Source: a virus. From it: a stretch of DNA of 64,000 bases. The stretch's first letter is position 1, and each line of letters opens with the position of its first letter. Location: IMG/VR virus record IMGVR_UViG_3300012000_000008, positions 26,749-90,748 of that record. The stretch is one strand, 5' to 3'. The notes beneath the pieces were generated by a model, which saw only the letters and a list, made by a program, of their open reading frames with translations, ran no database searches and was not told the DNA's origin. Positions 23,963 to 32,400 of the stretch are shown here, one piece after another. The translations under genes were made by a program, and so were the position numbers.

Positions 23963-26900
23963 ACGCTGTTGAATTGTATTTTTCGCAAAGTGCCATTCAA
24001 ATTGATTACTAGCCAGCCAGCTGCTGCACCTGCTGTAGCTGTGGTGCTCAATGGCCATGTGGTGCTGCCCATGGCCCATTGATTGCTGGCAGTTGCAGTA
24101 GCAAATGCACCCATGGCAATGACACCAGACAAACTGCCAGTAGACACATTGGCTTGATTGCCAATGATAACATTATTAGACCCTATGGTGTTGGTGCACC
24201 CTGCGCTCAATCCCAAGAAATTGTTACCATTGCCTGAAGTATTGCAGAGACCAGCTACTCGACCCAAGAAATTGTTATCATTGCCTGTGGTGTTGCAACG
24301 GCCAGCTGCATATCCAAAGAAATTGTTGTTATTGCCTGTGGTGTTACAAAAGCCAGCACTTCTTCCCATGAAATTGTTGCAACTGCCTGCATTGTTATTG
24401 TAGCCAGCACGTCTTCCTAGAAAATTGTTGTCATTGCCTGTGCAGCTGTTACGACCAGCTCTGTATCCAAAGAAATTGTTGTAAGCACCTGTGGTGTTGC
24501 TAAAGCCAGCACTTGGTCCCAAGAAATTGTTGTTACCGCCTGTGCAGTTGTTACGGCCAGCCGCATATCCAAAGAAATTGTTGTTATTGCCTGTGGTGTT
24601 ACAAAAGCCAGCATATCTTCCCATGAAGATATTGGCACCGCCTGTGCAGTTGTTACGGCCAGCACGGTATCCAACAAAGATATTGTTGTTACCACTTGTG
24701 TTACAAAACCCTGCACGGTATCCTAAGAAATTGTTGCTGCTACCAGTGCAGTTATTATAGCCAGCACCATCACCAAAGAAATTGTTATTTCTGCCTGTGG
24801 TATTGCTACATCCAGCATTTCTTCCCAAGAAATTGTTGTAACGGCCTGTGGTGTTGGAACGGCCAGCATATCTGCCTAAGAAATTGTTGTAACTGCCTGT
24901 GCAGTTGCAGTAGCCAGCATCATATCCAAAGAAATTGTTGTGGTTGCCTGTGCAGTTGCAATAACCAGCAAATCTTCCCAAGAAATTGTTGTGGTTGCCT
25001 GTGGTATTGCCAAAGCCAGCATTGTTTCCAAAGAAATTGTTGTGGCTGCCTGTGGTGTTGTTACGGCCAGCAACGAATCCCAAGAAATTGTTCGAGTTAC
25101 CTATGGTGTTGCTATAGCCAGCAATTCTTCCCAAGAAATTGTTGCCACTGCCTGAGGTTAATGCATTACCAGCACTCAATCCAAATACAAAATTATGACT
25201 GCCCGTAGCATTATTGTTACCTGTGGTACTATCACCAATGAATACGTTAGGACCTGGGTTAGTACCTTTTAATGTTCTTATAGATATATCTGCAGAAGAT
25301 AATACTATTTGATTGGTTTGGGTGGCTATGGCTCTTGTACCAAGAACTATGACCCCTGACAGACTGCCAGTACTAACGTTAGCACCATTGCCAATGATAA
25401 CATTATTAGACCCTATAGTGTTGGTGCTCCCTGCATTTAATCCCAAGAAATTGTTGTCATTGCCTGTGCAGTTGCAATAGCCAGCACGGTATCCCAAGAA
25501 ATTGTTGCTATTGCCTGTGGAGTTGCAGTAGCCAGCACGGTATCCCAAGAAATTGTTGTAACGGCCTGTGGTATTATATTTACCAGCACTTTGTCCTATG
25601 AAATTGTTGTGACTGCCTGTGGTGTTGCTACGGCCAGCATTACCTCCAAAGAAATTGTTGCTACCGCCTGTGGTGTTGGAAAAGCCAGCATATCTGCCCA
25701 AGAAATTATTGTAACTGCCTGTGGTGTTGCAGTAGCCAGCATATCTGCCCAAGAAATTATTGTAACTGCCTGTGGTGTTGCAGTAGCCAGCACGACTTCC
25801 CAAGAAACTATTAAAGTTGCCTGTGGTGTTGTAAAAGCCAGCATGGAATCCAAAGAAATTGTTGTTACTGCCTGTGGTGTTAAATGCACCTGCTGCTATT
25901 CCCAAGAAATTGTTGTAATTGCCTGTGGTGTTAGATGCACCTGCTGCAGGCCCCAAGAAGTTATTGCCACTGCCACTGTAATTGGAAAAACCAGCATTGC
26001 ACCCCAAAAAGTTATTAAAAGAACCAACATTATTTGCCCGGCCAGCATTTTCACCCAAGAAATTGTTAAAACCACCAGAACTAAGCCCATTGCCCGCACT
26101 CAATCCAACTGCAAAATTGCCAGTTTGACTTGCATTACCATTGCCTGCAGCAGTACCAATGAAAACGTTTTGCAATGCATCACTTGCAAACCTGGTGGTT
26201 AGCAAATACAAATCAGTGGCACTCAAGCTGGTGGTGCTCAAACCGCTGGCCAATGTTAAATTGCCACCAATGTACACATCACCTGCAGAATTTACAGAAA
26301 AGGCAGTGGCGCTGAATGGATTGCCTATGGTAGTATTATTGAACAGATAAATGCCACCAGAAGCAAATGCATTTATGGAGTTATTAGCAAAAGAAGAACT
26401 GTTCAATGCATTTGTATTGGCAGATATGACTGTAGACCCCGGATGCACTGCATTGGCTTGCTTGCCAATGGCTGTACTATTGAATGCTGTAGCATTGGAA
26501 TCAATGCCTTGTGCATAAGCATAATTTCCAGATGCAACAGAATTATAACCTTGTGCATGAGATCCTGTGCCAGATGCCAATGTGAACACTCCCTCTGAAT
26601 GAGAACCTACACCTGTTGCAGAAGTATTGAACCCTTGCGCTACTGTATTAAAATTAGTAGCTGTATTGTCAAAAAACTCAACTTGAAGGTTGTTTTTTAT
26701 TTTGAGTGACACATCATTGTCATCATAAAATACTGCCACAGGCTGTGCTCCTGTTTGTTTGACTGTGAGTGCAGGGCCTGTTCCAGTGTTAACCACACTC
26801 AATGCACTGGTGACTGAAACAATGGTATCAATGTAAGAGAAATCACCCAAAGCTGTCAAGCTGCCAGCAATCAAAGCATTGCCTCCTACAAACAAATTGT

Positions 26901-27057
26901 TAGAAGCAGAAAGACTGCCAGCCAGGTGAAAATCACCCAAAAATGGTTCACTTGCTGAAGCTATGGGATCAGATGCAGAATCTGGATAGCCTGCTGAAGC
27001 ATTGGTATGGTGACCTCTTCTGTGTAGTTTGTTATGAAAGCGAGCATTTCCTGCCAT
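23959..27057 (-). CDS. Giant repeat tail fibre protein, 1032 aa
   Basis: The N-terminal ~270 residues resemble the shaft of the other fibres. Then come two long arrays of an ~18-residue repeat of the type NNFLGxxAGxxNTTGxx, the kind seen in beta-solenoid or head-repeat fibres, separated by a non-repeat block (residues ~565-625) with NPGPNVFIGDSTTGN. Many repeats carry a Cys at the same register (AGYCNTTG, NNCTG). The C-terminus ends LNGTLRKIQFNSV with no S74 domain. Late-type box upstream. Confidence 0.85.
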   Translation of the reverse strand: MAGNARFHNKLHRRGHHTNASAGYPDSASDPIASASEPFLGDFHLAGSLSASNNLFVGGNALIAGSLTALGDFSYIDTIVSVTSALSVVNTGTGPALTVKQTGAQPVAVFYDDNDVSLKIKNNLQVEFFDNTATNFNTVAQGFNTSATGVGSHSEGVFTLASGTGSHAQGYNSVASGNYAYAQGIDSNATAFNSTAIGKQANAVHPGSTVISANTNALNSSSFANNSINAFASGGIYLFNNTTIGNPFSATAFSVNSAGDVYIGGNLTLASGLSTTSLSATDLYLLTTRFASDALQNVFIGTAAGNGNASQTGNFAVGLSAGNGLSSGGFNNFLGENAGRANNVGSFNNFLGCNAGFSNYSGSGNNFLGPAAGASNTTGNYNNFLGIAAGAFNTTGSNNNFFGFHAGFYNTTGNFNSFLGSRAGYCNTTGSYNNFLGRYAGYCNTTGSYNNFLGRYAGFSNTTGGSNNFFGGNAGRSNTTGSHNNFIGQSAGKYNTTGRYNNFLGYRAGYCNSTGNSNNFLGYRAGYCNCTGNDNNFLGLNAGSTNTIGSNNVIIGNGANVSTGSLSGVIVLGTRAIATQTNQIVLSSADISIRTLKGTNPGPNVFIGDSTTGNNNATGSHNFVFGLSAGNALTSGSGNNFLGRIAGYSNTIGNSNNFLGFVAGRNNTTGSHNNFFGNNAGFGNTTGNHNNFLGRFAGYCNCTGNHNNFFGYDAGYCNCTGSYNNFLGRYAGRSNTTGRYNNFLGRNAGCSNTTGRNNNFFGDGAGYNNCTGSSNNFLGYRAGFCNTSGNNNIFVGYRAGRNNCTGGANIFMGRYAGFCNTTGNNNNFFGYAAGRNNCTGGNNNFLGPSAGFSNTTGAYNNFFGYRAGRNSCTGNDNNFLGRRAGYNNNAGSCNNFMGRSAGFCNTTGNNNNFFGYAAGRCNTTGNDNNFLGRVAGLCNTSGNGNNFLGLSAGCTNTIGSNNVIIGNQANVSTGSLSGVIAMGAFATATASNQWAMGSTTWPLSTTATAGAAAGWLVINLNGTLRKIQFNSV
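24150..26110 (-). repeat. Tandem ~54-bp repeat arrays inside the fibre gene
   Basis: Two arrays (about 24180-25170 and 25430-26110) of a degenerate 54-bp unit encoding NNFLGxxAGxxNTTG-type repeats. Individual units are similar enough to recombine, and the same unit recurs in the fibre gene at 59378-64000. Confidence 0.85.
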
Positions 27058-27073
27058 ATAATATTATTTATTA

Positions 27074-28174
27074 TCAATACCCAGAATAAGTTTTTTTGTA
27101 AATAAATTTTTTATCATCATCTGCAGATTTTGACAGCTGCACACTTGTTTTTAGCTCTTTTTCATATCTAATCACATACACAATTACAATATCACCAATT
27201 TCCATGAGAACTGCCAATAACAAACATACCCATGCAGTTATCTCCCAATTTAACAGAGCTGAAAATGATAGTTTTATTATGTTATCAGAACCAACTATTT
27301 GAACTGCATTGTATTGTACATTCAATTTGGAAGCTATGGTAGATAGAGCTGCATTCACATCTACAACAGCATCTTCTAATTCCTTGAAGGTACTAGCAGC
27401 ATTTACTTGTTTCTTTATTTTTATTAATTTTTCTTCTAACAAAACATTGGCTTGTTTCAGTTGATTAATAGCATCTTTGGTTTGATTTTGTACAAGCAGT
27501 GTTTCTCTTGATATTTTCTCTGCAGCAGCTTTGTTTTCAATTTCTGCTTGACTCTGCAATTTTCTCACTTCTGCTTGTAATTCTTTGGTTCTGGGGCCCT
27601 CTCCTACTTTTCCTGTTGAATAATCTGCTTTTACCCCTGTTTTTTCATCAATAACTTTTTGATTGGCATCATTAATTTCTATGTTCAATTGGGTTTTTTT
27701 CTGAGAATGGTGTTCTTCTATTTCTGCAATTTTGTTTCTCTCTTGATCTTTAATTTTTATTTCTTCTTCTGCAGCATTTTTTTTGCTCTGAATTTCAAAA
27801 GAGTTAATTTGCTCACTAATAGTTAATTTGCTCAGTTTGACGCTGTCTTGCAAGCCAGTTTCTGCATAAAAACCAGAGAAGTCAAATATGGTGGGCAAGA
27901 GACTCAAGAATGCACACAACAATGCAGCTTTCTTGGGAAATTTTTCACGTCCAAACAAAATAATTTTAACACAATAAGGCAAACCTACCACTCCTAATGC
28001 AGCCAATGCTACCAGAAACCAATTCCATGAAACCAATATAAAATTCAATGCATGAAAAGCAAAACAGTATGCAACACCAATTATGATCCAATAAACTATG
28101 TCTATGGCTTGTGCAGATACTTTATGTGAAGTATCAAATCCAAAAATGGTAGGATAGCTAGTCTTAAGCTGCAC
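27074..28174 (-). CDS. Membrane protein with central coiled coil, 366 aa
   Basis: Starts at GTG 28174, with TAAATA and 5 nt upstream. Hydrophobic segments at about 25-45, 48-70, 80-97 and 310-335 frame a long Lys/Glu/Gln-rich coiled coil (residues ~120-260). No motif for a known enzyme. It lies in the same minus-strand group as the giant fibre. A membrane-anchored scaffold or superinfection/adsorption protein is possible; no function assigned. Confidence 0.55.
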   Translation of the reverse strand: MQLKTSYPTIFGFDTSHKVSAQAIDIVYWIIIGVAYCFAFHALNFILVSWNWFLVALAALGVVGLPYCVKIILFGREKFPKKAALLCAFLSLLPTIFDFSGFYAETGLQDSVKLSKLTISEQINSFEIQSKKNAAEEEIKIKDQERNKIAEIEEHHSQKKTQLNIEINDANQKVIDEKTGVKADYSTGKVGEGPRTKELQAEVRKLQSQAEIENKAAAEKISRETLLVQNQTKDAINQLKQANVLLEEKLIKIKKQVNAASTFKELEDAVVDVNAALSTIASKLNVQYNAVQIVGSDNIIKLSFSALLNWEITAWVCLLLAVLMEIGDIVIVYVIRYEKELKTSVQLSKSADDDKKFIYKKTYSGY

Positions 28175-28182
28175 CCTATTAT

Positions 28183-28350
28183 TTACTTTTTCTTTTTTTT
28201 GGATTTGGCCTTTTTTTTAGGCTTTTTAGCTACAGGATCAATGGTCAAATCAGTGAAATCATGAATTTTGTATTTTCTAGCAAAAATCCAATCTTCTATT
28301 TGGAACTTTGTATTGTAATATAAATCAATTATTCTGTCTAGTAAGTTCAT
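28183..28350 (-). CDS. Small Lys-rich protein, 55 aa
   Basis: ATG at 28350 with AATAAATA and 5 nt upstream; stop just before the membrane-protein gene. Hydrophobic/aromatic N-terminal half ([16 protein letters not shown]) and a tail of lysines ([14 protein letters not shown]). Clear promoter and tight packing support it. Possibly nucleic-acid- or membrane-binding. Confidence 0.6.
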   Translation of the reverse strand: MNLLDRIIDLYYNTKFQIEDWIFARKYKIHDFTDLTIDPVAKKPKKKAKSKKKKK

Positions 28351-28380
28351 GTAATTATTTATTCTCTATTAAATAATTTC

Positions 28381-28833
28381 ATGGGATTTGCTGTAAAACT
28401 AGGTACTCAATTGAAGATAAACAAGGGTATTCCATTGGAAGCTAAAGTTTCTGATGATTATTTTATACAGCCTACACCTACACCAACGCCTACACCTACA
28501 CCAACTGCAACACCTACACCAACTGCAACACCAACACCTACACCAACGCCTACGCCTACACCTACACCTACACCAACTGCAACGCCTACACCTACACCAA
28601 CGCCTACACCAACGCCTACACCAACTGCAACACCTACACCTACACCTACACCAACTGCAACGCCTACACCAACTGCAACACCAACACCAACTGCAACCCC
28701 TACACCTACACCTACACCAACACCAACTGCAACTCCTACACCAACACCAACTGCAACTCCTACACCAACACCAACTGCAACTCCTACACCTACACCCGGA
28801 TCCTTGGGAGGTGTAGGTGGAGGAGGCATTTAA
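28381..28833 (+). CDS. Pro-Thr repeat protein, 150 aa
   Basis: A 30-residue N-terminal segment ([20 protein letters not shown]...) is followed by about 105 residues of [10 protein letters not shown] repeats and a Gly-rich end ([11 protein letters not shown]). TTAAATA box 5 nt upstream. The PT stretch would be an extended, possibly O-glycosylated linker or spike on the virion; a similar PT stretch and Gly-rich tail ends the LamG protein at 38705-40339. Confidence 0.65.
   Translation: MGFAVKLGTQLKINKGIPLEAKVSDDYFIQPTPTPTPTPTPTATPTPTATPTPTPTPTPTPTPTPTATPTPTPTPTPTPTPTATPTPTPTPTATPTPTATPTPTATPTPTPTPTPTATPTPTPTATPTPTPTATPTPTPGSLGGVGGGGI
28471..28795 (+). repeat. CCTACA/CCAACN hexanucleotide tandem repeat
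   Basis: Roughly 50 copies of a 6-bp Pro-Thr (or Ala-Thr) unit. Such an array can change length by slippage without changing the reading frame. Confidence 0.85.
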
Positions 28834-28834
28834 A

Positions 28835-29692
28835 ATGAACATTTATTTTAGCTTCTGGCAGAGTGGTTGGAGAAAGAGCAATCTAAACATGGACATGTGG
28901 AGATTGAGTTTTGAATTGGTTAAGAAGCATTATGGTAATAAAAAACTGTATCTTATTACTGACACGCAAAGCATGCATCTTTTTAAAAATTATGATTTTA
29001 CCGAAATTTTACCCATTTTAGATGGCATACCCGATTTTCAAAAAGTATGGTGCTTGGGCAAAATTTTTGCATACAAACATGCAGTTAGCATGGGCCCATT
29101 CTTGCATTTGGATGCTGATGTATTCTTATGGGAGCCATTGCCTGAATCTTTGCTGCAATCTGAAGTTTTTTGTCAATCACCTGACAAGCCCAGATTATTT
29201 GAAAAAGGATTAAAATTTTCACCTTATGATATTGATCATGTTAAAAAAGAATATGGCAAAGTGCCCCAAGACTGGCAAACATTGCTGGATACTAACTATG
29301 ATATCCAAGCTTATAATGTGGGCATATTTGGTGGAACAAATTTAAAATTCATTTCAGAATATTGTGACTATGTGTTAGAAATGGTAAATGATTCACAGTT
29401 TTATGATTTGTGGAGAGGCATAAACAAAGGTTACAGTGTTCATGCATGTTTGCCTTGCATGTTGGAACAAATGAATTTAACTTTGTTTGCAGAGAAGAAA
29501 AACATAAAGATTAACTGTCTCCTGGATGATTTTTATGATTTAAAAAATAAATCTTATCTCAAATACAGTCATTTAATGTTGCTCAAAGACAAACATTACA
29601 TTATGCAAAGGGTATCCGAAAGAGTAAGAAAAAATCCTATTGATTTAGAAGTAAAAAAAGTTTCTATTGATGAATGGAATATACATGTCTGA
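28835..29692 (+). CDS. Putative glycosyltransferase, 285 aa
   Basis: ATG at 28835, one base after the PT-protein stop, so probably cotranscribed. [13 protein letters not shown], then [12 protein letters not shown], and [16 protein letters not shown] (DxD metal site) give a GT-A-like core; [10 protein letters not shown] follows. Its pairing with a Pro-Thr repeat protein is suggestive of glycosylation of the Thr-rich stretch. Confidence 0.6.
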   Translation: MNIYFSFWQSGWRKSNLNMDMWRLSFELVKKHYGNKKLYLITDTQSMHLFKNYDFTEILPILDGIPDFQKVWCLGKIFAYKHAVSMGPFLHLDADVFLWEPLPESLLQSEVFCQSPDKPRLFEKGLKFSPYDIDHVKKEYGKVPQDWQTLLDTNYDIQAYNVGIFGGTNLKFISEYCDYVLEMVNDSQFYDLWRGINKGYSVHACLPCMLEQMNLTLFAEKKNIKINCLLDDFYDLKNKSYLKYSHLMLLKDKHYIMQRVSERVRKNPIDLEVKKVSIDEWNIHV

Positions 29693-29846
29693 AAATTGCA
29701 AATTTTGGATAGACAGGCAGAAAACACAATGTGGAAAACCTGCTACCCAGGTGTTTTCAATACCTGGCATGCAACCACAAGAAGTTTGTGAAGAACACTA
29801 CCAAGCTTGGATGCATCATTTTGGTTTAAATACAGAAAAAAAATAA
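29685..29846 (+). CDS. Small Cys/His protein, 53 aa
   Basis: Runs from ATG 29685, overlapping the previous stop, to TAA 29846. Pattern C-x9-C-x17-C-x3-H (CKFW...QCGKP...VCEEHY) suggests a small zinc site of treble-clef type. The next gene repeats the same pattern, so the two are likely a duplicated pair. Confidence 0.6.
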   Translation: MSENCKFWIDRQKTQCGKPATQVFSIPGMQPQEVCEEHYQAWMHHFGLNTEKK

Positions 29847-29854
29847 ATAATTTT

Positions 29855-30037
29855 ATGCACAAATGTGAATTCATAGTGGATGTTGATGCAAGAACACCTT
29901 GTAATGAGCAGGCTTCAGATCAAGATTTTATTTATGAGAATAATGTGAAAAGATTTTATTGTCAAAAACACCTCAAAAAGACGCTGTCCATGTTAGGTTA
30001 CGACAGAACATCCAGTTTGTACGATACAGAAGAATGA
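29855..30037 (+). CDS. Small Cys/His protein, 60 aa, related to its upstream neighbour
   Basis: ATG at 29855 chosen because AATAAATA lies 5 nt upstream; an upstream in-frame ATG precedes this box. Same spacing of Cys and His as the preceding gene (CEFI...PCNEQA...YCQKHL). Converges with a minus-strand gene. Confidence 0.6.
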   Translation: MHKCEFIVDVDARTPCNEQASDQDFIYENNVKRFYCQKHLKKTLSMLGYDRTSSLYDTEE

Positions 30038-30039
30038 TA

Positions 30040-30573
30040 TTATTTTAATTGTTTGTTTGCGCACAAGCAATGTTCATGATAAGGGCAAGGCCTGCAGCGC
30101 CCTTGTTTATTAAATTCATTGTCATAATAAATGTCTGGCCGTATACACGTGCCACCATGGGGAACTTGGCATTTGCCAGGGCCACCTGTCATTTCTTCAA
30201 TCCATGTTTTGGAACATGTCTTCATGGTTTCTTGCCTCTCATACCAATCTCTTTCATTCTTTTCAGTTTGTTCTCTGAGCTGCTTCATTTCTTCTGCAGT
30301 CATTCTGGACTTGCCTCTGGCTTTCTTGAGCAGTTTTAACCGGGCCAAAGCATGCAAATTAATGGCAAAAGGCTTCTTGCCTGCAGGCAACAGTTTCATT
30401 TGTACTTGATCTGGTGGAATGCGTTGACGCAAAAGCCGTTTAGCCTCTGTGCATACAAAATGCTCCTCAAACTGTTCCAAGTTACCAAATCTCAGTGATT
30501 GCTTGTTTATGGTCATGCCAGAAACACGTTTCTCAATGCCAGTTACTATGCAACTCATGACTTTTGAACTCAT
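30040..30573 (-). CDS. Hypothetical protein with Cys-rich C-terminus, 177 aa
   Basis: TATAAT lies exactly 6 nt upstream of the minus-strand ATG. A basic helical middle (RLKLLKKARGKSRM) leads to a C-terminal Cys/His cluster (TCIRPD, RCRPCPYHEHCLC), a likely zinc-binding domain. Possibly a nucleic acid-binding regulator; no family recognised. Confidence 0.5.
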   Translation of the reverse strand: MSSKVMSCIVTGIEKRVSGMTINKQSLRFGNLEQFEEHFVCTEAKRLLRQRIPPDQVQMKLLPAGKKPFAINLHALARLKLLKKARGKSRMTAEEMKQLREQTEKNERDWYERQETMKTCSKTWIEEMTGGPGKCQVPHGGTCIRPDIYYDNEFNKQGRCRPCPYHEHCLCANKQLK

Positions 30574-30579
30574 GTTTTT

Positions 30580-30585
30580 ATTATA
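30580..30585 (-). promoter_or_regulatory. -10 box TATAAT with N6 spacing
   Basis: On the minus strand, TATAAT, then aaaaac, then ATG (30573). Confidence 0.65.
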
Positions 30586-30636
30586 CAGGAAAAAAAATAG
30601 CTTTCCATTGTTTTTATTTTATCATATAATATTAAC

Positions 30637-30954
30637 ATGCAGGAACTAGAAGAAATTCTGTGTGAATTGTACCATGCTTCAGAAGAAGCTGGCAAAGAAA
30701 TTTATGTGGATACAGATGTGTATGAAGAAGAAGGTTTTTATATTGTTATCAGTCATAAAGGACACATTGGTGCATTTGGCATAATTACAGAAGAAAATGG
30801 GCATGAGCACAACATATTTCTGTTACTGGATGACAAGCGCATCAAATACTTGCATGATGAAGGGTTTCATTTGAATGATTTCTACCAGGCCATGGGTGAA
30901 AAACTGTTCATTAAATTGACAAAAGAAGCATTTATTGCTGAAATGACCAAATAA
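30637..30954 (+). CDS. Acidic hypothetical protein, 105 aa
   Basis: TATAAT (30625-30630) lies 6 nt before the ATG. Glu/Asp-rich, soluble, mixed alpha/beta with HIGAFGIITEENG. Followed by a short terminator. Function unknown. Confidence 0.55.
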   Translation: MQELEEILCELYHASEEAGKEIYVDTDVYEEEGFYIVISHKGHIGAFGIITEENGHEHNIFLLLDDKRIKYLHDEGFHLNDFYQAMGEKLFIKLTKEAFIAEMTK

Positions 30955-30978
30955 ACCAGTAGATCTTGGTTTTTTATA
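30954..30978 (+). terminator. Short rho-independent terminator
   Basis: AACCA (30954-30958), an 8-nt loop, TGGTT (30967-30971), then a run of T. It separates the 105-aa gene from the strongly expressed gene that follows. Confidence 0.5.
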
Positions 30979-31001
30979 TGTTATAATTTATTAATCATGA
31001 G

Positions 31002-31008
31002 AGGAGGT
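31002..31008 (+). promoter_or_regulatory. Strong Shine-Dalgarno AGGAGGT
   Basis: A full anti-16S match 9 nt before the ATG at 31018. This is unusual in the window, where most genes have no leader. Confidence 0.75.
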
Positions 31009-31017
31009 AAGAAACAA

Positions 31018-31218
31018 ATGACAATCGACTATACGAACAAGGATCTGCGTGCTAAGACCTTTTTCGTTAAGATTGAGCGTAGCCGCAGCGGTGAGTTTAT
31101 CGTGAAGCGTGCCAAGGTTCTTAACCAGAAGAACCAGTATGCTCGTTCCATTAGCCGTGTTGATGCTCGCGATCTAACCCGCGCCATCAACCGCAGTGGT
31201 GGTCTTAACGTTGCCTAA
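31018..31218 (+). CDS. Small basic protein, probably highly expressed, 66 aa
   Basis: Start at 31018, fixed by the AGGAGGT upstream; an ATG at 30997 lies before that site. Basic and compact (FFVKIERSRSGEFIVKRAKV, then VDARDLTRAINRS). Its codon use (CGT/CGC, AAG, GTT, CTT) differs strongly from its AT-rich neighbours and resembles a translation-optimised gene. It sits between terminators. A DNA- or RNA-binding or virion protein is possible; no family recognised. Confidence 0.6.
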   Translation: MTIDYTNKDLRAKTFFVKIERSRSGEFIVKRAKVLNQKNQYARSISRVDARDLTRAINRSGGLNVA

Positions 31219-31246
31219 TTTTATTTAGGCGCTTAATTAATTAAGC
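31213..31246 (+). other. Two consecutive hairpins in the 3' UTR
   Basis: GCCTAA/TTAGGC (31213-31230) and GCTTAA/TTAAGC (31231-31246) are perfect and adjacent. Together with the following terminator they make a three-hairpin 3' end, which could stabilise the mRNA. Confidence 0.6.
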
Positions 31247-31253
31247 GAGTACC

Positions 31254-31297
31254 AGAGGGGTGCAAGAGTCAAAAGCTTTTGCACCCCTCTTTTTTTC
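31254..31297 (+). terminator. Strong rho-independent terminator
   Basis: A perfect 12-bp stem AGAGGGGTGCAA/TTGCACCCCTCT with a 13-nt loop followed by a T-run. Confidence 0.9.
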
Positions 31298-31331
31298 TTG
31301 TAATGCCCCTGATTTCCCTTATAATATGGGC

Positions 31332-31553
31332 ATGATAAAAGAACCACCGTTTCCAATTGGATTCAAGAAACCCATTGTAAATTTACCTGCTGAAAAAATG
31401 CGTAACCGCTTTGGTCGCATGGTGTATGAAGGAAAAGTCGGGGGAGCTATAGAAATACATACAGCACAATCGTGGAAAGAAAATAAGAAATATTTTTTTG
31501 CTGATGGCGCAAGAAGCGCTGTTAAAAATTTTTCAAAAAACGTCTGCAATTAA
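31332..31553 (+). CDS. Small hypothetical protein, 73 aa
   Basis: ATG at 31332 chosen because TATAAT (31320-31325) is exactly 6 nt upstream; earlier in-frame ATGs at 31260 and 31326 lie in the terminator and in the spacer. Basic, with a middle beta segment (GRMVYEGKVGGAIEIHTA). Converges with the homing endonuclease with a 4-nt overlap. Confidence 0.55.
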   Translation: MIKEPPFPIGFKKPIVNLPAEKMRNRFGRMVYEGKVGGAIEIHTAQSWKENKKYFFADGARSAVKNFSKNVCN

Positions 31554-32323
31554 AGCTTTTTGTACCTACCACAGCTTCTAAATTTAAGACCGTAATATTT
31601 AAACCACTTATTTAACAGCTCAGCGCTAACGTTATTTAGCTGCTTTCTAATCTGTAATTTATTAAGATGTTGTTTGAAATAAAAATCTATAAGAATTTTT
31701 TTATCTGGTATAGGCTTCTCAATGCCTATTACACGGTCTAAAGTTATATTATAGGTTTTAAACCATTTATAAATTAAAGAAGCGCTGACTTTATAAATCC
31801 TACTTATTTCTTTAGGTGTTTTATTTTGTAAGAGATTAATTAAAGTCTCTTTATTAGGTTTTTTAAAACAATATTCTCTATTTTTTTTAGGGGGTATATT
31901 AAGCATTTTAAACCATTTGCAGACTGTCATATCAGAAACATTGAATTTAGTAGCAATTTTTTTAAAGGACATATTGCGGTTAAAATACATTTTCTCTAAA
32001 ATTGTTTTTTTAGGAAGCTTTTTTGTAATAGTAATTTTAATTAAATGGTATTGATTACTATTTAGATTTCGCCTTCTACCATAAGACATAGCACTTAGTG
32101 CATTTTTAAGTTTATTATTTTTTGGATATGCTTTACATAAAATTAAATGTGCAAAATAATGTTCTCTAGGGGTGAGAATTATAATATTGTTTTTGTTATT
32201 GGAGCCTCCTAAACATTTTGGTTTTATATGATGTCTTTCCGTATAGTTAAAGTTTGTTTTATTAGAAGAACGAGATGATATGAATTTTCTATATAAATCT
32301 TTATAATAGAAAGAACTTTTCAT
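31550..32323 (-). CDS. HNH homing endonuclease with helix-turn-helix repeats
   Basis: 257 residues. The N-terminal ERHHIKPKCLGGSNNKNNIIILTPREHYFAHLIL (read here in parts: ERHHIKPKCLGG, then LTPREHYFAH) is a H-H/N-type nuclease motif. Three similar HTH repeats follow (e.g. SFKKIATKFNVSDMTVCKWF), as in site-specific homing enzymes. CATAAATA and 5 nt precede the ATG. More AT-rich than its neighbours. Free-standing, with no intron around it. Confidence 0.85.
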   Translation of the reverse strand: MKSSFYYKDLYRKFISSRSSNKTNFNYTERHHIKPKCLGGSNNKNNIIILTPREHYFAHLILCKAYPKNNKLKNALSAMSYGRRRNLNSNQYHLIKITITKKLPKKTILEKMYFNRNMSFKKIATKFNVSDMTVCKWFKMLNIPPKKNREYCFKKPNKETLINLLQNKTPKEISRIYKVSASLIYKWFKTYNITLDRVIGIEKPIPDKKILIDFYFKQHLNKLQIRKQLNNVSAELLNKWFKYYGLKFRSCGRYKKL

Positions 32324-32400
32324 AAAATTATTTATGTCCGTATACTATTAGCCCAAATAACTTCTTGAAAAAAGTAAAATTTCTTTTATTATAAAAGCAC

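Noticed and set aside
24158-25208. Plus-strand ORFs (Leu/Pro- or Cys-rich) across the fibre gene
   Set aside because: They are antisense frames kept open by the repeat; the minus-strand fibre frame is continuous over 3.1 kb.
24150-26110. Regularly spaced repeats resembling a CRISPR array
   Set aside because: The ~54-bp period has no spacers, and the units translate in frame as NNFLGxxAGxxNTTG repeats; it is a coding repeat of a fibre.
28399-28842. Long open frames on both strands over the Pro-Thr repeat (e.g. a Val-Gly repeat frame)
   Set aside because: They are shadows of a hexanucleotide repeat without stops. The PT frame has the promoter, a non-repeat start and a sensible end.
31550-32323. 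HNH gene as an intron-encoded homing endonuclease
   Set aside because: Flanking genes are complete and convergent or divergent, no group I core is visible around it and it has its own late promoter; it appears free-standing.
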